From NCBI GenBank assembly GCA_030673085.1, contig DAOVFE010000149.1:1-5494 (forward strand): a DNA stretch of 5,494 nt, given 5' to 3'. This DNA is from Anaerolineales bacterium (GTDB lineage Bacteria > Chloroflexota > Anaerolineae > Anaerolineales > E44-bin32). Numbering within the stretch: position 1 is the stretch's first letter; every line of letters starts with the position of its first letter. This document shows, piece after piece, positions 5,134-5,494 of the stretch. The position numbers were made by a program, and so were the translations under genes. The notes under the pieces are model-generated. The model had not been told where the DNA came from and did no database searches. It saw nothing but the letters and a program-made list of their open reading frames with translations.

Positions 5134-5494
5134 ATGAGTGATATTGCACATGGGCTGATGGGCGTGGTCATTACGGAAAGTAGGCTGAGCCGGGTGAATG
5201 GCGAAAAAGGCGAGTTGGTTATTAGCGGTTACCCGATTGAAGAGATAGCGCCGAAAGCTAGCTTTGAGGAAATGATCTTTTTGCTATGGAACGATCGCCT
5301 TCCGATGCTGACTGAACTGGAAGAACTTAAAGCCGAAATGATTCCTGCACGACCCATGCATGATGCCACTCGTATGCTTCTAAAGATGGCGGCGGAGCGC
5401 TCCCTTTCGCCCATGGATGCATTACGGATGGCGGTAGATACACTCAGCTTGCAGGACAATGATCAATATGACCAAAGCCGGCAAGCCAATCACC
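5134..5494 (+). CDS. Citrate synthase family protein (3' partial)
   Basis: The frame is open from ATG 5134 to the window end, giving 120 visible residues. The N-terminal pattern is that of bacterial citrate/2-methylcitrate synthases: GLMGVVITESRLSRVNGEKG, then a segment of the form [LV].[IY].GY.IEE[IL] (ISGYPIEEIAP), then SFEEMIFLLWNDRLP and a helical segment with E-L-E-E-L. The enzyme condenses oxaloacetate with acetyl-CoA (or propionyl-CoA) at the entry to the TCA or methylcitrate cycle, in the cytoplasm. The catalytic His and Asp residues lie beyond the window, so citrate and methylcitrate synthase cannot be told apart and no symbol is given. The start is fixed by AGGGAG seven bases upstream. 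It follows lpdA in the same direction, but the palindromic repeat between them argues against simple co-transcription. No clear promoter was found in 5030-5120. Confidence 0.9.
   Translation, partial: MSDIAHGLMGVVITESRLSRVNGEKGELVISGYPIEEIAPKASFEEMIFLLWNDRLPMLTELEELKAEMIPARPMHDATRMLLKMAAERSLSPMDALRMAVDTLSLQDNDQYDQSRQANH

Noticed and set aside
4956..5141. Plus-strand 61-codon open frame after lpdA
   Set aside because: Its first part is the palindromic repeat itself and its end overlaps the citrate synthase start. There is no ribosome binding site. Only its last 15 codons are of interest, noted as a possible gene remnant.

Overview
The window looks like a piece of a Chloroflexota genome, probably Anaerolineae or a relative. 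This is an inference from protein style, not from a database search. The signs are a surface protein joining VCBS/FG-GAP repeats, a long Pro/Thr linker and C-terminal SLH domains, with the 'FCPDD.VTQAEAAI' type of SLH sequence that I associate with this phylum. The genes are spaced apart, base composition looks moderate, and all three genes whose start lies in the window have clear purine-rich ribosome binding sites. All supported genes are on the + strand.

Layout. (1) 1-1847: the 3' part of a gene for a secreted, cell-wall-anchored protein whose start lies upstream of the window. (2) 1848-2656: about 800 bases with no convincing gene. It holds copy A of a 74-bp palindromic repeat, then a 354-bp stretch bounded by GGGGCTG-type inverted repeats with several hairpins inside, possibly a remnant of a small mobile element. 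(3) 2657-3022: a small 121-aa protein with a C-x2-C-x10-C-x2-C motif, of unknown function, closed by a textbook intrinsic terminator at 3056-3081. (4) 3082-3538: a long structured leader region with a candidate promoter, an inverted repeat at the predicted start site, and two back-to-back hairpins just before the next gene. (5) 3539-4936: dihydrolipoyl dehydrogenase (lpdA), complete and with all active-site residues. (6) 4956-5029: copy B of the 74-bp repeat, in inverted orientation relative to copy A. (7) 5134-5494: the start of a citrate synthase family gene, cut by the window end.

How the genes fit together. LpdA is the E3 subunit shared by the 2-oxoacid dehydrogenase complexes and the glycine cleavage system. 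Citrate synthase consumes the acetyl-CoA that pyruvate dehydrogenase makes. The pair therefore suggests a central-carbon (pyruvate to TCA) neighbourhood, although no E1 or E2 gene is visible and a palindromic repeat separates the two. The surface protein and the Cys-motif protein have no evident link to this metabolism.

The most interesting material is non-coding or repetitive: the inverted pair of 74-bp palindromes (65 of 74 positions identical, no indels, with one compensatory base-pair change), and an exact 31-residue CWP/Cys tandem repeat in the surface protein. I see no CRISPR array, rRNA or tRNA.
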